64,000 bases of DNA from JAAELZ01 sp965237995. GTDB taxonomy: Bacteria > Pseudomonadota > Gammaproteobacteria > Arenicellales > Poriferihabitantaceae. The stretch is taken from contig CBDEGO010000004.1 of NCBI GenBank assembly GCA_965237995.1, positions 644,018 to 708,017 on the forward strand. Direction: 5' to 3'. Each line of letters begins with the position of its first letter. Within the stretch, counting starts at the first letter, position 1. Positions 8,631 through 17,330 of this stretch are shown piece by piece. A program made the translations under genes and the position numbers. Under the pieces are notes generated by a model. The model was not told the DNA's origin, ran no database searches, and saw nothing but the letters and a program-made list of their open reading frames with translations.

Positions 8631-9620
8631 ATGCACCAGCGTCAGTTAGGCCCCTTTAATATCTCAGCCATTGGCTTAGGTTGTATGAATATCTGCATGG
8701 GCTACGGCAAGCCCTTAGAAGCTAAAGCGGCTGGCACTTTGTTAAATACCGCGCTGGATAACGGCTATACCTTTTTAGACACCGCTTCCATGTATGGCAA
8801 CAGCGAGCGATTAATGGGTAAATACATAGCCCACCGTCGGCATGAATACACCTTGGCCAGTAAATGCGGCATATTTAAAAACGATGAAGGCATTACCGAA
8901 ACCAACGGTCGGCCTGAGATATTACGCAAAACCTGTGAAGACAGCCTAGCGCGCTTAAAGACGGATGTGATTGACCTTTACTATCTGCACCGAATTGACC
9001 CAAACGTTCCGATTGAGGAAAGCGTGGGTGAAATGTCTCGAATGGTGGAAGAAGGTAAGGTTCGAACTCTAGGGTTATCGGAAGTCAGCACCGAAAGCCT
9101 ACGAAAAGCGCACGCCACTCACCCTATCACCGCCCTGCAATCGGAATACTCACTGTGGTCACGCACACCTGAACGGCAGATATTGGCGGCCTGCAAAGAA
9201 TTGGGAGTTACTTTTGTGCCTTTTTCACCGCTTGCGCGCCAATTCCTGACAGGCAAAGCGATGGATGTTAATGCACTGGACGAAAACGACATCCGAGCCA
9301 GCATTGCGCGGCCTCGTTTTGAACCTGCCGCGTTTGCTGCTAACGCCGAATTACTGAAACCTTATGCAGTCATTGCTCAGCGTGAAGAATGCACCATGGC
9401 ACAATTAGCACTGGCATGGTTGCTCGCAAAAGACGAATCTTACATTCCGATACCGGGAACCAAGAACCTCGATTATTTGCTTGAAAACGCAGGTGCCAGT
9501 GAAATAATGCTAAGTGCGGATACCGTGCAAGAGCTGGATAATTTAATCAACGAAGAGACCGTTAGCGGTAACCGCTACACGGATGCACTCATGGCTAGCA
9601 CGGATTCAGAACGTGATTAA
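8631..9620 (+). CDS. Aldo/keto reductase
   Basis: A 329-residue NADPH-dependent oxidoreductase with a TIM-barrel fold. The family tetrad is present: Asp50 and Tyr55 in FLDTASMYG, Lys78 in LASKCG and His120 in DLYYLHRID. The C-terminal cofactor loop includes IPIPGTKNLDYLLEN. The layout matches the AKR11/AKR13-like branch (YhdN or plant-pathogen aryl reductase type). It would reduce an aldehyde or ketone to an alcohol; the substrate cannot be inferred. It is transcribed alone. Confidence 0.9.
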   Translation: MHQRQLGPFNISAIGLGCMNICMGYGKPLEAKAAGTLLNTALDNGYTFLDTASMYGNSERLMGKYIAHRRHEYTLASKCGIFKNDEGITETNGRPEILRKTCEDSLARLKTDVIDLYYLHRIDPNVPIEESVGEMSRMVEEGKVRTLGLSEVSTESLRKAHATHPITALQSEYSLWSRTPERQILAACKELGVTFVPFSPLARQFLTGKAMDVNALDENDIRASIARPRFEPAAFAANAELLKPYAVIAQREECTMAQLALAWLLAKDESYIPIPGTKNLDYLLENAGASEIMLSADTVQELDNLINEETVSGNRYTDALMASTDSERD

Positions 9621-9772
9621 GTGAGAGACCGTTACCCGTTTAATTACGTTAAGTTTGGCATAGCTTGGTCTGCTGGAATTTGATTACTGGCCTTAGCTCG
9701 GTCATTTTTGCGCTAACGAACAAAATACCACTATAAAACGTTCTTGACCTTGTATTAACTACAGGGTTTAGT

Positions 9773-9856
9773 ATGCACGATCTATTCAATTGGAAAGCAT
9801 CGTGGCAAGCATTACTTCAAACCCTATTGGCTCCGGCTTCTGGTCCAATGCGTTAA
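9773..9856 (+). CDS. 27-residue ORF overlapping the DUF4396 gene start
   Basis: An ATG at 9773 is preceded by AGGG at good spacing and opens a 27-codon frame (beginning MHDLFNWKASWQALLQTLL) that ends at TAA 9854-9856. The DUF4396 frame lies at -1 relative to it and otherwise has only a TTG start at 9790. Either this is a leader peptide, or it is the true N-terminus of the DUF4396 protein separated by a frameshift near 9835-9853. Confidence 0.35.
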   Translation: MHDLFNWKASWQALLQTLLAPASGPMR

Positions 9857-10269
9857 CTTGGCGCAAAAGCGCGATAAATACGTTCTGGTGTTTACTAGGG
9901 TGCTCCATAGGAGATTTCGGCACCATCGCGTTTTTTCAAATTAACCAAATTGCTTGGCCCACGTTAGCGATCATGAGCTTAGCGATCGTTAACGGCTTAC
10001 TCACCAGTATCGCGCTTGAAACAATCATTCTACTAAAAAATGGCATGGACTTAGCCAATTCGTTCAAAACTGCCATTGGCATGAGCATGGTGTCGATGAT
10101 CAGTATGGAAGTGGCGATGAACTTAACCGACTGGTGGTTAACGGGTGGTGCGCTGCTTACTTGGTGGGCCATTCCCCTGATGCTATTAGCAGGTTTTTTA
10201 GTCCCGTGGCCTTATAATTACTGGCGCCTGCAAAAATGGGGCAAGTCATGTTGTAAAACAGAAGGTTAA
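9790..10269 (+). CDS. DUF4396 family membrane protein
   Basis: A 159-residue integral membrane protein. The segment FWCLLGCSIGDFGTIAFF and the later SMEVAMNLTDWWLTGG are the conserved parts of DUF4396, and at least four hydrophobic helices are visible. Proteins of this family often sit beside metal-handling genes, but their activity is unknown. The start is uncertain: this frame opens with TTG at 9790, while a better-placed ATG with Shine-Dalgarno at 9773 is in another frame. It is followed 1 bp later by the cytochrome gene, so they form an operon. Confidence 0.75.
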   Translation: MESIVASITSNPIGSGFWSNALTWRKSAINTFWCLLGCSIGDFGTIAFFQINQIAWPTLAIMSLAIVNGLLTSIALETIILLKNGMDLANSFKTAIGMSMVSMISMEVAMNLTDWWLTGGALLTWWAIPLMLLAGFLVPWPYNYWRLQKWGKSCCKTEG

Positions 10270-10270
10270 T

Positions 10271-10687
10271 ATGAAGAAGTATCTCGTTGTTCAAACAGTC
10301 GCAATCTATTTATTGGTCGTTGGTTATGCTGCTCATGCAGAACGGATAACCGACGAGAAAATATTACAGACTGGACAGAGTCTATTTATGGAAAACTGCG
10401 CAGTCTGCCATGGAGACAAAGCCCAAGGTGTGGTGGAGGATTGGCAGACACCCGACGCAGATGGAAAATACCCCGCACCACCTTTAAATGGTTCCGCCCA
10501 TACCTGGCATCACTCTCTCAAAGGCTTAATGAATACGGTCTCTAATGGAACGCAAAGTATTGGTGGCAATATGCCAGCGTGGAAAGACAAGCTCACCCAA
10601 GATGAAAGACTGGCGATTATTGTTTGGTTAACTTCACTTTGGCCAGATGAAATCTACGCATTCTGGGAGAAGAAAAACCAACAATGA
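10271..10687 (+). CDS. Periplasmic c-type cytochrome
   Basis: A 138-residue monohaem cytochrome c. Residues 1-23 form a signal peptide ending AHA. The haem site is CAVCH (Cys43, Cys46, His47) and the likely sixth ligand is Met101 in GGNMPAW. The ATG has a GAAGG Shine-Dalgarno in the preceding gene's 3' end. It is cotranscribed with the DUF4396 membrane protein and a MerR regulator, which suggests a small inducible module of electron transfer or metal detoxification. The partner is unknown. Confidence 0.85.
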   Translation: MKKYLVVQTVAIYLLVVGYAAHAERITDEKILQTGQSLFMENCAVCHGDKAQGVVEDWQTPDADGKYPAPPLNGSAHTWHHSLKGLMNTVSNGTQSIGGNMPAWKDKLTQDERLAIIVWLTSLWPDEIYAFWEKKNQQ

Positions 10688-10697
10688 CCCCGACCCA

Positions 10698-11102
10698 ATG
10701 ACCATAACCCGCGGAAAGCTGGCCAAACAAATCGGCTGCCATACCGAGACTATTCGCTATTACGAAAAGGTAGGGTTGTTATCTGAACCAAACAGGTCTC
10801 CCGCAGGCTATCGTATGTATAACGATGAGCACGTCAAACAACTGAAATTCATACTGCGTTCTAAAGCGCTCGGATTTTCCGCTGAACGAATAAGAAGCCT
10901 AGTCGAGTTATCTAACGCTGCTGATAGCCATACACGCGCAGAAGTTAAATCTGTCACCGCTGACCATATAGAGGAAATCTCGCTAAAGATTAAGGATTTA
11001 CAAAAGCTAAAAACGCAGCTGAGTCAACTGTCCGCACATTGTGATGGTTCGTCTAAAAGCGCAGAAAGTTGCCCAATTTTAATTTCGTTATTGGACGATT
11101 AA
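10698..11102 (+). CDS. MerR-family metal-responsive-type regulator
   Basis: A 134-residue regulator starting at the ATG at 10698; a longer frame from 10647 would overlap the cytochrome gene. The N-terminal winged helix is clear (GCHTETIRYYEKVGLL, then SPAGYRMY), followed by the long dimerisation helix. A C-terminal cysteine pair, Cys115 and Cys125, is spaced nine residues apart as in the ZntR metal-binding loop. The position matching the third ZntR cysteine (in HTCQ) reads HTRA here, so the metal specificity may differ from zinc sensors. It probably activates its own operon. Confidence 0.82.
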   Translation: MTITRGKLAKQIGCHTETIRYYEKVGLLSEPNRSPAGYRMYNDEHVKQLKFILRSKALGFSAERIRSLVELSNAADSHTRAEVKSVTADHIEEISLKIKDLQKLKTQLSQLSAHCDGSSKSAESCPILISLLDD

Positions 11103-11117
11103 AAACTATTGCGCAGC

Positions 11118-11330
11118 CTAAAAGCGTGGAAAATAAAGGCCGTACATTGCCATAGTCAACAACACACCCGCACCGCCTAGCAAGCCTAGCTTCCATGAAT
11201 TGCTCTTACGTCCAGCCAATGCGATTACCATGCAAATGACTCCAGGAATGATACCCACAAGCGGCACGAACGATAAGGCAGCCAAAAGAAAGGTTAAGCG
11301 TCCGTGACTTTGTGTGGTTTCAGTCGTCAT
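11118..11330 (-). CDS. Small two-helix membrane protein
   Basis: A 70-residue protein with a short polar N-terminus (MTTETTQSHGR), a hydrophobic helix at about 11-40 containing FVPLVGIIPGVICMVIALAG, a short RKSNSWK loop and a second helix at 47-65. The pattern resembles DUF4190-type small membrane proteins. It is convergent with the MerR gene (15 bp gap) and could share transcription with the cobalamin operon upstream of it on the same strand. Function is unknown. Confidence 0.55.
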   Translation of the reverse strand: MTTETTQSHGRLTFLLAALSFVPLVGIIPGVICMVIALAGRKSNSWKLGLLGGAGVLLTMAMYGLYFPRF

Positions 11331-11366
11331 TAACCAGAGTTTAACAAATTAAATGGAACCAAGAAC

Positions 11367-12395
11367 TTAACCCTGCTGAACTTGTTTCGCTCTGCACGCG
11401 TTACCTGAACACTCTAGTTCAAACCTAACGGGCACTATTATTTCACCTATCGGAACTGGTGGGAAAAAACGCCACTTCTTCGATACGTGTAACGCCGCTT
11501 TATCAAGCACCCTATGAGCGCTAGATACGTGCAGCTTAGAGGCTTTAACTGCGCCTTTCACGTCTAATTCAATCGCGACGATGGCTGTCCCTGATTGACG
11601 TTGCAAAATTGCATAGTGCGGGTATTTGGGTCGCGTCATTTTTTTAACGCGAAGATTCGCGTTTGCAAAGTCGATCGGTTTATCGGGCTTAGTGGCCTGA
11701 GCAGCGCTGCTCGCAAGGGCTGCATCTACTAGGCTATCTCGATCTACACGTTTTACATGGTCGACATCATTAAGTGCAGCAACGTGTTCGGGCGCTGGCT
11801 GCGTTAGCTGTTCTGTTGGTTTAGGCTCAATCGTTGGCTTTGGTTTAGCTAACTTTGCGACTGCTTTTTTCGGCAAATCTGGGTTTTTTACTACCACACT
11901 AGTTTCAACCTTTTTCTTACTAACTACTGGCTTTGCCGCTTTGACCGCTTCCTGTTTTAACACGGGCTTTTCTATCGTTTTTGCGATCACGCTAGTGGGC
12001 GAGATTGTTTCTTTGGTCTTGGGTTGGGCAGGTTTTATTATTTTTGATGGCTTTGCTTTTGCTGTTTTAGACGCTGGTTCATTGCGTTTCACCAACACTT
12101 TGTTAGCAGTTTGAGATCGACTCACTGCGGCAATCACCTTTATGGGTGTATCCGAACTAACTGTTGTAGGTGCCGGCTTTGTATTAGGGTTTGCTGCCAA
12201 AGATTGCGACCGCGGCAATTCTATGTTCTCTGATTTGATCGGTAGTTTCACCAACTTAGCTGACAGCGTTTTCGAAGCTTGACTCACCACTTGTATCGGC
12301 GTGTTCCACCACAAAAACCCAATAAGGATAGCGATATGCACCGTGATGGACCCGAACAACGATCCACTGATGCTAAGTCGCGAGTTTAGGCTCAT
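11367..12395 (-). CDS. tonB: TonB-family energy transducer
   Basis: A 342-residue TonB protein that passes proton-motive force from the ExbBD complex to outer-membrane receptors. It has an N-terminal membrane anchor (about 12-30, ending LIGFLWW), a long Lys/Pro/Val-rich periplasmic spacer (about 50-230) and a C-terminal domain with YPHYAILQRQSGTAIVAIELD and KKWRFFPP. It is the last gene of the btu operon and overlaps btuD by 4 bp. This places it under cobalamin control, as a transporter-dedicated TonB. No exbB or exbD lies in the window. Confidence 0.9.
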   Translation of the reverse strand: MSLNSRLSISGSLFGSITVHIAILIGFLWWNTPIQVVSQASKTLSAKLVKLPIKSENIELPRSQSLAANPNTKPAPTTVSSDTPIKVIAAVSRSQTANKVLVKRNEPASKTAKAKPSKIIKPAQPKTKETISPTSVIAKTIEKPVLKQEAVKAAKPVVSKKKVETSVVVKNPDLPKKAVAKLAKPKPTIEPKPTEQLTQPAPEHVAALNDVDHVKRVDRDSLVDAALASSAAQATKPDKPIDFANANLRVKKMTRPKYPHYAILQRQSGTAIVAIELDVKGAVKASKLHVSSAHRVLDKAALHVSKKWRFFPPVPIGEIIVPVRFELECSGNACRAKQVQQG

Positions 12396-13147
12396 CGTTG
12401 CAGTACGATTAACTCGCCTTCAGCGTATTGAATACGCTCGGTTTGCACTTGAAAGTAGCGGTCAATGTTTTCACTCGATAGAACATCTGAAACCGCTCCC
12501 TGCTCTATTAGCTCGCCTTCGTTAAACAACGTCGCCGAATGAGCATAAGTTAACACGTGGTTTAAATCATGCAACACCACGACAATGGTCGTTCCCGCAT
12601 CTGCAATAGCCCGTAAGGTTTGCAATATCTTACTTTGGTATTTTATGTCTAAGCCATTCAGGGGCTCATCGGCTAACAGGCACCGAGGCTTTGCGACCAT
12701 TGCTCGGGCTAATAATACCCGCGCTTTCTCGCCTCCTGATAGCGTATTGAAATTTTGGTTTTGCAACGCACCTAAATCAAATTGTTGTATGGCTGAAGCA
12801 AGCATTTCGGCTTGCTTATCTCGGTTTAAATGAGGCGCAGCGAGCAAACCAACCTGAATGACTTGTTCGATATTCAGCTCCCAATGGCACTGATTTTGTT
12901 GCGGTAAATAAGCAATATTCGCGGCTCGTTGCAAAGAAGAATAAGTGCTTAGGTTTTGCTGGTCGAACTGAACTTGGCCCGAAGTGAGTGGTTGCAGCCC
13001 GCATAAGGCTTTCAGAAACGTCGACTTGCCTGCCCCATTTGGACCTACTATGGCGTGCAAGCCAGTGCTAGGAAACTGTGCCGTGACATTGCTCAATAGC
13101 CGGCGGCTGCCGACTTTAACTTCAATATTAGCTACGGATAGCGTCAC
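12392..13147 (-). CDS. btuD: Cobalamin ABC transporter ATP-binding protein
   Basis: A 251-residue FecE/BtuD-type ATPase. Visible motifs are Walker A GPNGAGKS (35-42), the signature LSGGEKARVLLARA, Walker B CLLADEP and the H-loop VVVLHDLNH. It overlaps btuC upstream and tonB downstream by 4 bp each, so translation is probably coupled. The family also includes haem and siderophore importers, but the cobalamin riboswitch at the head of the operon points to vitamin B12. Confidence 0.88.
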   Translation of the reverse strand: MTLSVANIEVKVGSRRLLSNVTAQFPSTGLHAIVGPNGAGKSTFLKALCGLQPLTSGQVQFDQQNLSTYSSLQRAANIAYLPQQNQCHWELNIEQVIQVGLLAAPHLNRDKQAEMLASAIQQFDLGALQNQNFNTLSGGEKARVLLARAMVAKPRCLLADEPLNGLDIKYQSKILQTLRAIADAGTTIVVVLHDLNHVLTYAHSATLFNEGELIEQGAVSDVLSSENIDRYFQVQTERIQYAEGELIVLQR

Positions 13148-14163
13148 CTGACGATCCTACGGTGCTTGTTGAGTGACCATAAGAAAAATGGCCCACCAAG
13201 CAAGGCGGTTAATACACCTATTTTTAGCTCGGTTTGCGTCGGTAACAGCCTGACAGCAATGTCTGCCACTAACAATAATATCGCACCCGACAATAAGCTG
13301 GGCACCAAAATGGCGTCAGCGCGATGGTTAACCCAAGGGCGCACAATGTGGGGGGCAATCAAACCGACAAACCCAATCGCCCCTGTCACTGCAACACTAG
13401 AGCCAACACACAGGCCCACAGCGGCTACTATTTTTAAGCGCATCGATTTAAGATTTACGCCTAGCGTTTGCGCAACTTCTTCGCCTAACGAAAGCGCGTA
13501 TAAAGCCCTTGCGGTAGAGAACAACATAAACCAAGCAATCGCCACAAACACAATGATCAACACCACATGGTTAAAGCCGCGACCTTCTAAGGAGCCGAGC
13601 AACCAAAATACAATTTCAAGGGCCGCAAACGGACTCGGCGAAAGGTTAAGCACTAACGACGTGGCGGCACCTGCAAAGCTTGTAATAACGACCCCCGCCA
13701 AAATAAACACCAAGGTATCTTCACTGCGCCTCACTAAGGCAAACAATAACACTACCCCAATAATTGCGCCGAACATCCCTGCCAGTGGCAAATAAAAACT
13801 CCCAGCCCCTGCCAAGCCCAAATAAAGCACGATTACTGCGCCTAATGATGCGGTAGCGGTCGTGCCGATAATGCCTGGGTCAACCAACGGATTGCGTAAC
13901 CACCCCTGCAACGCGGCCCCAGACAAACCTAAGCTTCCACCCACAATAACAGCCAACAAGGCACGCGGCAGGCGGACTTGCCAAATGATAACGCGCATCA
14001 CCTCTGGATCAGCAACGGCGTCAATACCGTGCTGAAAACGACCAACAAATAGTGAAGCGGCAAAAGCAACCAGCAACACACCAAACAGCGATAGGTTTAA
14101 TGCAAGCGCTTGCCCAAGCAAACGATGATATTGTGCAGAAAACACCGCGTGATTAGCTGTCAT
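13144..14163 (-). CDS. btuC: Cobalamin ABC transporter permease (FecCD family)
   Basis: A 339-residue inner-membrane permease with about ten hydrophobic segments. It contains the FecCD pattern RLPRALLAVIVGGSLGLSGA with GWLRNPLVDPGIIG, and the ATPase-coupling stretch FVGLIAPHIVRPWV near the C-terminus. It pairs with the ATPase encoded immediately downstream and overlaps the btuF gene by 11 bp upstream. Assignment to cobalamin rather than iron rests on the operon riboswitch. Confidence 0.88.
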   Translation of the reverse strand: MTANHAVFSAQYHRLLGQALALNLSLFGVLLVAFAASLFVGRFQHGIDAVADPEVMRVIIWQVRLPRALLAVIVGGSLGLSGAALQGWLRNPLVDPGIIGTTATASLGAVIVLYLGLAGAGSFYLPLAGMFGAIIGVVLLFALVRRSEDTLVFILAGVVITSFAGAATSLVLNLSPSPFAALEIVFWLLGSLEGRGFNHVVLIIVFVAIAWFMLFSTARALYALSLGEEVAQTLGVNLKSMRLKIVAAVGLCVGSSVAVTGAIGFVGLIAPHIVRPWVNHRADAILVPSLLSGAILLLVADIAVRLLPTQTELKIGVLTALLGGPFFLWSLNKHRRIVR

Positions 14164-15001
14164 TTTCTATCGAGCCTGACAAGCTGGCTAGTATTTCTTT
14201 TCTTCTGTCTTGTAAAATTTCAAAGGCCAACACCAAATGAGAAGATGGACAAGACCAATACGCCGCAGGAATAACCACATGCGCTGGCACTGCTTTAATA
14301 GCAGGGTGAGATAACCATTCATGCGCGCGGTCGTAGTGTTCACTACCTTGCGCGGTAATGATGACATCGGGTTTTAAGGCAATAATTTGCTCAAGTGACA
14401 CCGTATGCCACGCGCCTAAACCAGCCGTTAAATTAGTATAACCCGCTAAAGTGATCAGTTCATGAGTAAGCGTACCTTCGCCTTCTGAATAGCCATTAGG
14501 GCTTAAGTAAATAGCCCCTAGTCGATCTGTTTGTTCTTCCTCAGCATCCGCTCTTTGTAATGCTAATTGCATGCTTGCAATATGCTCTTCGGCCCGTTGC
14601 TGTTTGCCAATTTGTGCGCCTAAACCACGCATCGCTTCATATAATTGCTCTAATGACTGCGCGCCAGTAAGCGAATAGGTTTCGATATTGAATCGTTTAA
14701 GCATATCCAAAACCAACGCCGAAGAGTAAGCGCTGGCTAAAACCAATGAAGGGCGCGCGGCGATTATTTGCTCAATTCTGCCGCTGTTAATGGGTATGTC
14801 GCCTAGCTTGTCGACTATCGGGGAATAGTGGCGATCCTTGACAAAATAAGAAAGAGACTGAATTTGATCTCGGTCCGCAAGATCGTGAAGTAATAGGTCA
14901 GAGCACAGGTTAATGGATATGATCCCTGCGCTCTGAACAGAGGTGGAGAAGCACAGCAGTACCCCAAAACAGGCACCCCGCGCGCTCCACCTACTTCGCA
15001 T
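14153..15001 (-). CDS. btuF: Periplasmic cobalamin-binding protein
   Basis: A 282-residue class III periplasmic binding protein with a signal peptide (about 1-24, ending VQSA). The N-terminal lobe begins IISINLCSDLLLHDLADRD and the two lobes are joined by a long helix near residue 120-155. Its ATG overlaps the last base of the btuB stop codon (TAATG), so translation is coupled. It would receive the ligand from BtuB and deliver it to BtuC. Sequence alone does not separate B12 from siderophore binding; the riboswitch does. Confidence 0.85.
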   Translation of the reverse strand: MRSRWSARGACFGVLLCFSTSVQSAGIISINLCSDLLLHDLADRDQIQSLSYFVKDRHYSPIVDKLGDIPINSGRIEQIIAARPSLVLASAYSSALVLDMLKRFNIETYSLTGAQSLEQLYEAMRGLGAQIGKQQRAEEHIASMQLALQRADAEEEQTDRLGAIYLSPNGYSEGEGTLTHELITLAGYTNLTAGLGAWHTVSLEQIIALKPDVIITAQGSEHYDRAHEWLSHPAIKAVPAHVVIPAAYWSCPSSHLVLAFEILQDRRKEILASLSGSIENDS

Positions 15002-16896
15002 TAGAACTTAGCGCTCACACCAAATAACCATTTACGGCCAGGTGTAGAAAAACCGAATACGTTTTCATATTCTTCGTCTAAGGCGTTTTCTACTCGTGCA
15101 TTTAGCGTCACGCGGTCATTCACTAAATAACTTAGATTAGCGTCTAGCAAGGTGTAGCTACCCAAGGTAACGTCAACGCCACTAGCGAAGTCGGTATCTA
15201 AGCGGCTACTTGAATGTGACAAATCAACACGGGTAGTTAATCTGTTTTGCAAACTTCTGTTGGTTAAGCTTAGGCTTGCAACATTTTCAGGACGACGAAT
15301 TTCTGGCTTGCCTTCTCCATTTTCCGAATCCGTATTAGTAAACGCTGCGGTCAATTGTGTGTTCTCGCTTAGGTTAGCGCTCACTGCTAATTCGATACCA
15401 CTTCTCTCGCTGTCCTCATTCAAGTTTTCAACGGTAGAAGTGAAGTCAGGATTGAATACGGTGTTGATCTCATTTTCTAAATTCGCTTGGAAATAAGTGA
15501 TATCCATCACCACTGAATCATTGGCAAAGCGGTGCTCATAACCAATATCAAAACCCAAAGACTCCTCTGGTTGTAGCTCAGGGTTACCAATGAAGCTGCT
15601 AGGGAAAAAACCGAAAGTTTCAACGAAAGACGGATTAGTGACACCTGAGCCTACGCTGCCGTGCACTTTGCCACCTGCGGCAGTTAAGTAAGCACCGGTT
15701 AACCGAAACGTGGTGCTGTCATCAAAGGCATCATTGGAATCGTGTCTAACTGATGCTGAACCAAATAATCCACCCTCAGAGGCAAAGCGATACTCGACTG
15801 CGGCGGAGTAATCCGTGGTATCGAGAGACTGATTGCTTAAATCTGTTGCTGTGGCGCCGATTTGCTCATATTCATTTTTCTCCGCTTCAATTAAGGCAGA
15901 AACACCGCTTTTTTGATCGGCCGACCAATCGCCCTGCCAGCTTAACTTAGTCTTTTTACCGTTAGTGGTACTTTTACCAAACGATGCTGAATCAAACTGA
16001 TTTTCGCTGTCGCTCATGGCAAGATTGAAGGTGCTATCAAAACTAGCGTGGTATTTTTTCAATTTAATGTGCGCGAACAGGTCTTTGTCATCTTGCTCAT
16101 CCGTCAGGTCAATCGTTTGACCATACGTTGGCGAGCCGAAATTAAAATCTGTACCGTCAACATCTAAACTAGATTCAGAAACACGTAACGATGCGTCTAA
16201 ATGCGTTGTGCTATTGAGTTTCTTACCATAAGAAAATGCAGCTGTCGTGTTGTCATAGCCATCATCTTCAGTGCCTGAACTTGCCACAGAAAACCCATCA
16301 CTTTTATTCAGTTCTATCGCAAACTTATGGTGGCTACCATTGCCGCTGCCTTGTGTGTGCAGCGTGAGCTGTTGCGTGCTATCACTACCGACTTCTAGTC
16401 CAATCGTGGTGCCCGTTGCACCCTTTCCGTTGTAGGTATATATATTGATCACGCCCGCCAGCGCATCACTACCTGTTAGGGCGCTTTGCGGCCCGCGGAT
16501 CACCTCAATTCGCTCAATGTCGTTGACAACCAAACCAGAAAAGAAGGCGCCCGTACCTGTTGCATTATTAACTTCAATGCCATCAATGCGCACCAATACG
16601 TGGTTGGCTTCAGCGCCGCGTAGTCGAATGCCCGTTAAGCTACCTTTATTGGAGGCACGCGTTACATTGACACCAGGAGTCAGACGCAATACGTCCGCAA
16701 TATGCGTCGCGTTGCTGTTACGGATTGTCGCTTCATCAATAACCGTCACTGCGCTGCCGATTCTCTCTGCGCTGATAGGGATTAGATTAGCACTGATAAC
16801 CAGCTCATCAAGCGTGTTGTCTTGTGCAACACCTGTTGACGAATGCGCCAAAAACAGAGCGATTGCGCTCGAAGATAGTACCTTTAAATTAGACAT
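15001..16896 (-). CDS. btuB: TonB-dependent outer-membrane cobalamin receptor
   Basis: A 631-residue receptor starting at the ATG at 16896. A longer frame from 17007 would add 37 residues ahead of the signal peptide and start only 26 bases from the riboswitch. The order is: signal peptide (about 1-24), TonB box-like TLDELVISA, plug domain (IADVLRLTPGVNV; IERIEVIRGPQSALTGSDALAGVINI, cited here by its ends) and a beta-barrel ending in a terminal Phe (LFGVSAKF), as outer-membrane assembly requires. BtuB-like length (614 in E. coli) and the upstream cobalamin riboswitch agree on vitamin B12 uptake. Confidence 0.92.
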   Translation of the reverse strand: MSNLKVLSSSAIALFLAHSSTGVAQDNTLDELVISANLIPISAERIGSAVTVIDEATIRNSNATHIADVLRLTPGVNVTRASNKGSLTGIRLRGAEANHVLVRIDGIEVNNATGTGAFFSGLVVNDIERIEVIRGPQSALTGSDALAGVINIYTYNGKGATGTTIGLEVGSDSTQQLTLHTQGSGNGSHHKFAIELNKSDGFSVASSGTEDDGYDNTTAAFSYGKKLNSTTHLDASLRVSESSLDVDGTDFNFGSPTYGQTIDLTDEQDDKDLFAHIKLKKYHASFDSTFNLAMSDSENQFDSASFGKSTTNGKKTKLSWQGDWSADQKSGVSALIEAEKNEYEQIGATATDLSNQSLDTTDYSAAVEYRFASEGGLFGSASVRHDSNDAFDDSTTFRLTGAYLTAAGGKVHGSVGSGVTNPSFVETFGFFPSSFIGNPELQPEESLGFDIGYEHRFANDSVVMDITYFQANLENEINTVFNPDFTSTVENLNEDSERSGIELAVSANLSENTQLTAAFTNTDSENGEGKPEIRRPENVASLSLTNRSLQNRLTTRVDLSHSSSRLDTDFASGVDVTLGSYTLLDANLSYLVNDRVTLNARVENALDEEYENVFGFSTPGRKWLFGVSAKF

Positions 16897-17032
16897 GTTC
16901 AAAAACCAGTAGCCCACTGCAACACGCACCGTATTGCAAATGAATAAATAATTACTGCTATGAGGTTTAAGAATGATCAGCACGCAGGTTGGCTGCGTGT
17001 TTAACACACCAACACCCCGTTGGCAGCACCAC

Positions 17033-17175
17033 CAATTGAAATAGGTCTCCTGGCTTACGTGTCGTCGCTTTGTTTGACCTTCCCAGAATTAATCCAGTGG
17101 TGATTCAAAAAAACTCTTCGCTTACAGTTGCGGGGGCAGCCAAGGTTTTGTACCTTGTTCCCTTGATTTCAATTG
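17033..17175 (-). promoter_or_regulatory. Cobalamin (B12) riboswitch
   Basis: On the minus strand the leader carries the conserved cobalamin aptamer: GCTGCCCCCGCAACTGTAA, later CCACTGG and GGGAAGG, and the 3' block GTAAGCCAGGAGACC. A 10-bp P1 helix closes it (CAATTGAAAT at 17166-17175 pairing with ATTTCAATTG at 17033-17042). About 137 bases separate it from the btuB ATG; this platform contains a CACGCA/TGCGTG stem (16981-16999) without a following T-run, which favours translational control. Binding of adenosyl- or methylcobalamin should lower expression of the btu operon. Confidence 0.96.
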
Positions 17176-17330
17176 AGGCGCGAGTTTAGGGATTTTAAAC
17201 TCATGGGTCAAGCACAGGGTCGCATCTAGATTGCTGACTGTCCGATGCAATTTGACAATGCCACACGCTTGTTAGCAACTCTTTTGCAGTACACTTGTCA
17301 TAAGTACATCAAGATTGATTACTCAAATTA

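Noticed and set aside
15001..17007. btuB taken from 17007
   Set aside because: The extra 37 residues precede a normal signal peptide and would start in the riboswitch expression platform; ATG 16896 fits better.
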